Assembly: GCF_013367775.1 (NCBI RefSeq)
Contig: NZ_CP055157.1
Coordinates: 248,001 to 312,000 of the forward strand
Length of the DNA: 64,000 nt
Origin: Microbulbifer sp. YPW1
GTDB taxonomy: Bacteria; Pseudomonadota; Gammaproteobacteria; Pseudomonadales; Cellvibrionaceae
Direction of reading: 5' to 3'
The notes beneath the pieces were generated by a model, which was not told where the DNA came from, searched no databases, and saw nothing but the letters and a program-made list of their open reading frames with translations. How positions within the stretch are numbered: the stretch's first letter is position 1; the number at the start of each line of letters is the position of its first letter. Positions 62,676 through 64,000 of the stretch are shown here, one piece after another. The position numbers were made by a program, and so were the translations under genes.

Positions 62676-63737
62676 ATGACGCCGACAAAACCCCTTTCCG
62701 CTTTCGCCCTGTCCCTGCTGATGATCTGTACCGCGCTACCTGCGCAGGCAGACTCCCGCATCCCCCAATTCGCCACAGACGATGAAACCAACACCATGCA
62801 GGTGTTCAATTTCGCCAGTCCATCGGTGGTGTATGTCACCAACGAAGCCGTGGTGCGCGACCGCTGGACCCTGAAACTGCACACCGTACCCAAGGGAGCC
62901 GGCAGCGGCTTTATCTGGGACATCCAGGGCCATGTGGTGACCAACTTCCACGTGATCGAGGAGGCCCGCAAGATCACCATCACCCTGCAGGATCGCAGTG
63001 AGTGGCCGGCCACCCTGGTGGGCTCGGCTCCGGAAAAAGATCTGGCGGTACTCAAGATCGACGCCCCCGCGGAGTTGCTCAAACCACTGCTGCCCGGGCA
63101 ATCCGCCGGACTCTCAGTGGGGCGCAAGGTGCTCGCGATCGGCAACCCCTTCGGTCTCGACACCACGCTCACCACCGGTGTGGTCAGCGCCCTCGGCCGC
63201 GAGATCGAAGCCGCGGGCAACCGCACCATTCGCAACGTGATCCAGACCGACGCAGCGATCAATCCCGGCAACTCCGGCGGGCCGCTGCTGGACTCCAGTG
63301 GTCGCCTGATCGGCGTCAATACCGCGATCTACAGCCCCAGCGGCGCAAGCGTGGGCATCGGCTTTGCCATCCCGGTGGATACGGTGAAAAAGATCGTTCC
63401 GGAACTGATCGCCCACGGACGTCTGGTGCGGCCGATCCTCGGAATTGAATCCGCGCCGGACCAGTGGGCCAGTCGCTACGACTTCAAAGGGGTTGCCGTA
63501 CTGCGTACCGCACCGGGGCTGCCGGCGGAGCGCGCCGGCCTGCGCGGTGTCTACCGCAGTAACCGCGGCGGCTGGCAGCTGGGCGATGTGATCATTGGAA
63601 TCGATGGATTGCCCATCAGTAACTACGACGATCTGATGAACGTGCTGGAAAACCGGCGCCCCGGCGACAAGGTGAAGGTGGATTACCTGCGCGATGGGGA
63701 GACGTACCAGACCTCACTGGAACTGGCGGCGCCTTGA
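62676..63737 (+). CDS. Secreted HtrA-like serine protease with one PDZ domain
   Basis: The 353-residue protein has a cleavable signal peptide (1-25, ending AQA). The trypsin-like domain has His92 (VTNFHV), Asp122 (EKDLAVLK) and Ser200 (GNSGG), and a single PDZ domain follows (about 260-350). Unlike the DegS-like protein at 9.9 kb, its N-terminus looks cleavable rather than anchored. It is 81 bases after htpX, which suggests a shared role in envelope protein quality. DegP proper has two PDZ domains, so this is not DegP. Confidence 0.9.
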   Translation: MTPTKPLSAFALSLLMICTALPAQADSRIPQFATDDETNTMQVFNFASPSVVYVTNEAVVRDRWTLKLHTVPKGAGSGFIWDIQGHVVTNFHVIEEARKITITLQDRSEWPATLVGSAPEKDLAVLKIDAPAELLKPLLPGQSAGLSVGRKVLAIGNPFGLDTTLTTGVVSALGREIEAAGNRTIRNVIQTDAAINPGNSGGPLLDSSGRLIGVNTAIYSPSGASVGIGFAIPVDTVKKIVPELIAHGRLVRPILGIESAPDQWASRYDFKGVAVLRTAPGLPAERAGLRGVYRSNRGGWQLGDVIIGIDGLPISNYDDLMNVLENRRPGDKVKVDYLRDGETYQTSLELAAP

Positions 63738-63781
63738 TGACTTTGTAAGATGCCCGGTGGCAGTACCGCCACCGCAGCCAG

Positions 63782-63809
63782 TTAAATTCAATCGCTATTT
63801 CGGTACACT
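63782..63809 (+). promoter_or_regulatory. Promoter candidate for the Rieske-domain gene
   Basis: TTAAAT (63782-63787) and TACACT (63804-63809) are 16 bases apart, about 35 bases before the ATG. A short GGTGGC/GCCACC hairpin (63758-63775) precedes it and may weakly end the protease transcript. Confidence 0.5.
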
Positions 63810-63844
63810 CTCACGCCAGATTGAATCAGGCCGGAACAGATCCC

Positions 63845-64000
63845 ATGCAAAAACACTTTCTCTGCCGCTACGAAGACCTCAGCGAAGGCGACTCCAAAGG
63901 CTTCTCCCTCGGAGACAACAGCGCCGGAATGAACAATGTATTTGCGGTAAAGAAAGATGGCGAGATTTTCGCCTACAAGAACATCTGCCCGCACCGGGGC
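63845..64000 (+). CDS. Rieske 2Fe-2S domain protein (N-terminal part)
   Basis: The window ends after 52 codons. The visible part has VFAVKKDGEIFAYKNICPHRG, which is the first half of a Rieske centre: Cys48 and His50 are cluster ligands. The second CxxH pair would lie beyond the edge. Short soluble Rieske proteins of this type act as ferredoxin-like carriers or nitrite-reductase small subunits; the partner cannot be seen. Confidence 0.85.
   Translation, partial: MQKHFLCRYEDLSEGDSKGFSLGDNSAGMNNVFAVKKDGEIFAYKNICPHRG

Overview
This window is chromosomal DNA from a gammaproteobacterium. GC content looks to be roughly 58-60%, genes are densely packed, and several conserved blocks appear in the order known from Pseudomonas and marine relatives: sspB-sspA-pet-rpsI-rplM-zapE, degS/algW-his-murA, and kdsD-kdsC-lptCAB-rpoN-hpf-ptsN-rapZ-ptsO. 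A Sat-type sulfurylase, PPi-type phosphofructokinase and many TonB-dependent receptors suggest a marine, polysaccharide- or nutrient-scavenging Cellvibrionales-like bacterium such as Microbulbifer. That assignment is inference; no marker gene fixes it. I saw no tRNA, rRNA, CRISPR array, insertion sequence or prophage.

1-16.1 kb, mostly minus strand: a YIP1-family membrane protein; sspA-sspB; the bc1 complex, with Rieske protein and a cytochrome b/cytochrome c1 fusion; ribosomal proteins L13 and S9; zapE divergent from zapG; sulfate adenylyltransferase; a DegS-like protease; hisD and hisG; murA, ibaG and an mlaC that has lost its mlaFED and mlaB neighbours.

16.6-26.2 kb, plus strand: the KDO/LPS-transport and nitrogen-PTS block (kdsD, kdsC, lptC, lptA, lptB, rpoN, hpf, ptsN, rapZ, ptsO), then mgtE and darP. 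These genes link LPS precursor supply, LPS export, sigma-54, ribosome hibernation and amino-sugar control.

26.2-40.8 kb: a lipase-like hydrolase; an apparent mpl-ubiX-Rdx-RND transporter series; PPi-dependent phosphofructokinase; a PuuA-like glutamine synthetase homologue; a Cys-rich protein of unknown function; a DCC-family protein; an RpiB-like isomerase; and a string of small redox or membrane genes (DUF6064-like, Tat-exported aldo/keto reductase, luciferase-like monooxygenase).

40.9-49.2 kb: a TPP riboswitch heads a thiamine-salvage operon of outer-membrane receptor, YkoF-like binding protein, PnuT-like permease and kinase. It converges on a minus-strand set of GS-like ligase, aldehyde dehydrogenase and iron alcohol dehydrogenase, which fits a gamma-glutamylated amine or amino-alcohol pathway.

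49.3-58.5 kb: inorganic pyrophosphatase; a 114-bp nested palindrome; and two paralogous TonB-dependent receptors flanking tag and a FecI/FecR-type sigma/anti-sigma pair. Only the second receptor has a signalling domain.

58.5-64 kb: a protein of unknown function with C-terminal repeats, cysE, a VanY-like peptidase, a stand-alone TfoX C-terminal-domain protein behind a long leader, htpX, a secreted HtrA-like protease, and the start of a Rieske-domain protein cut by the window edge.
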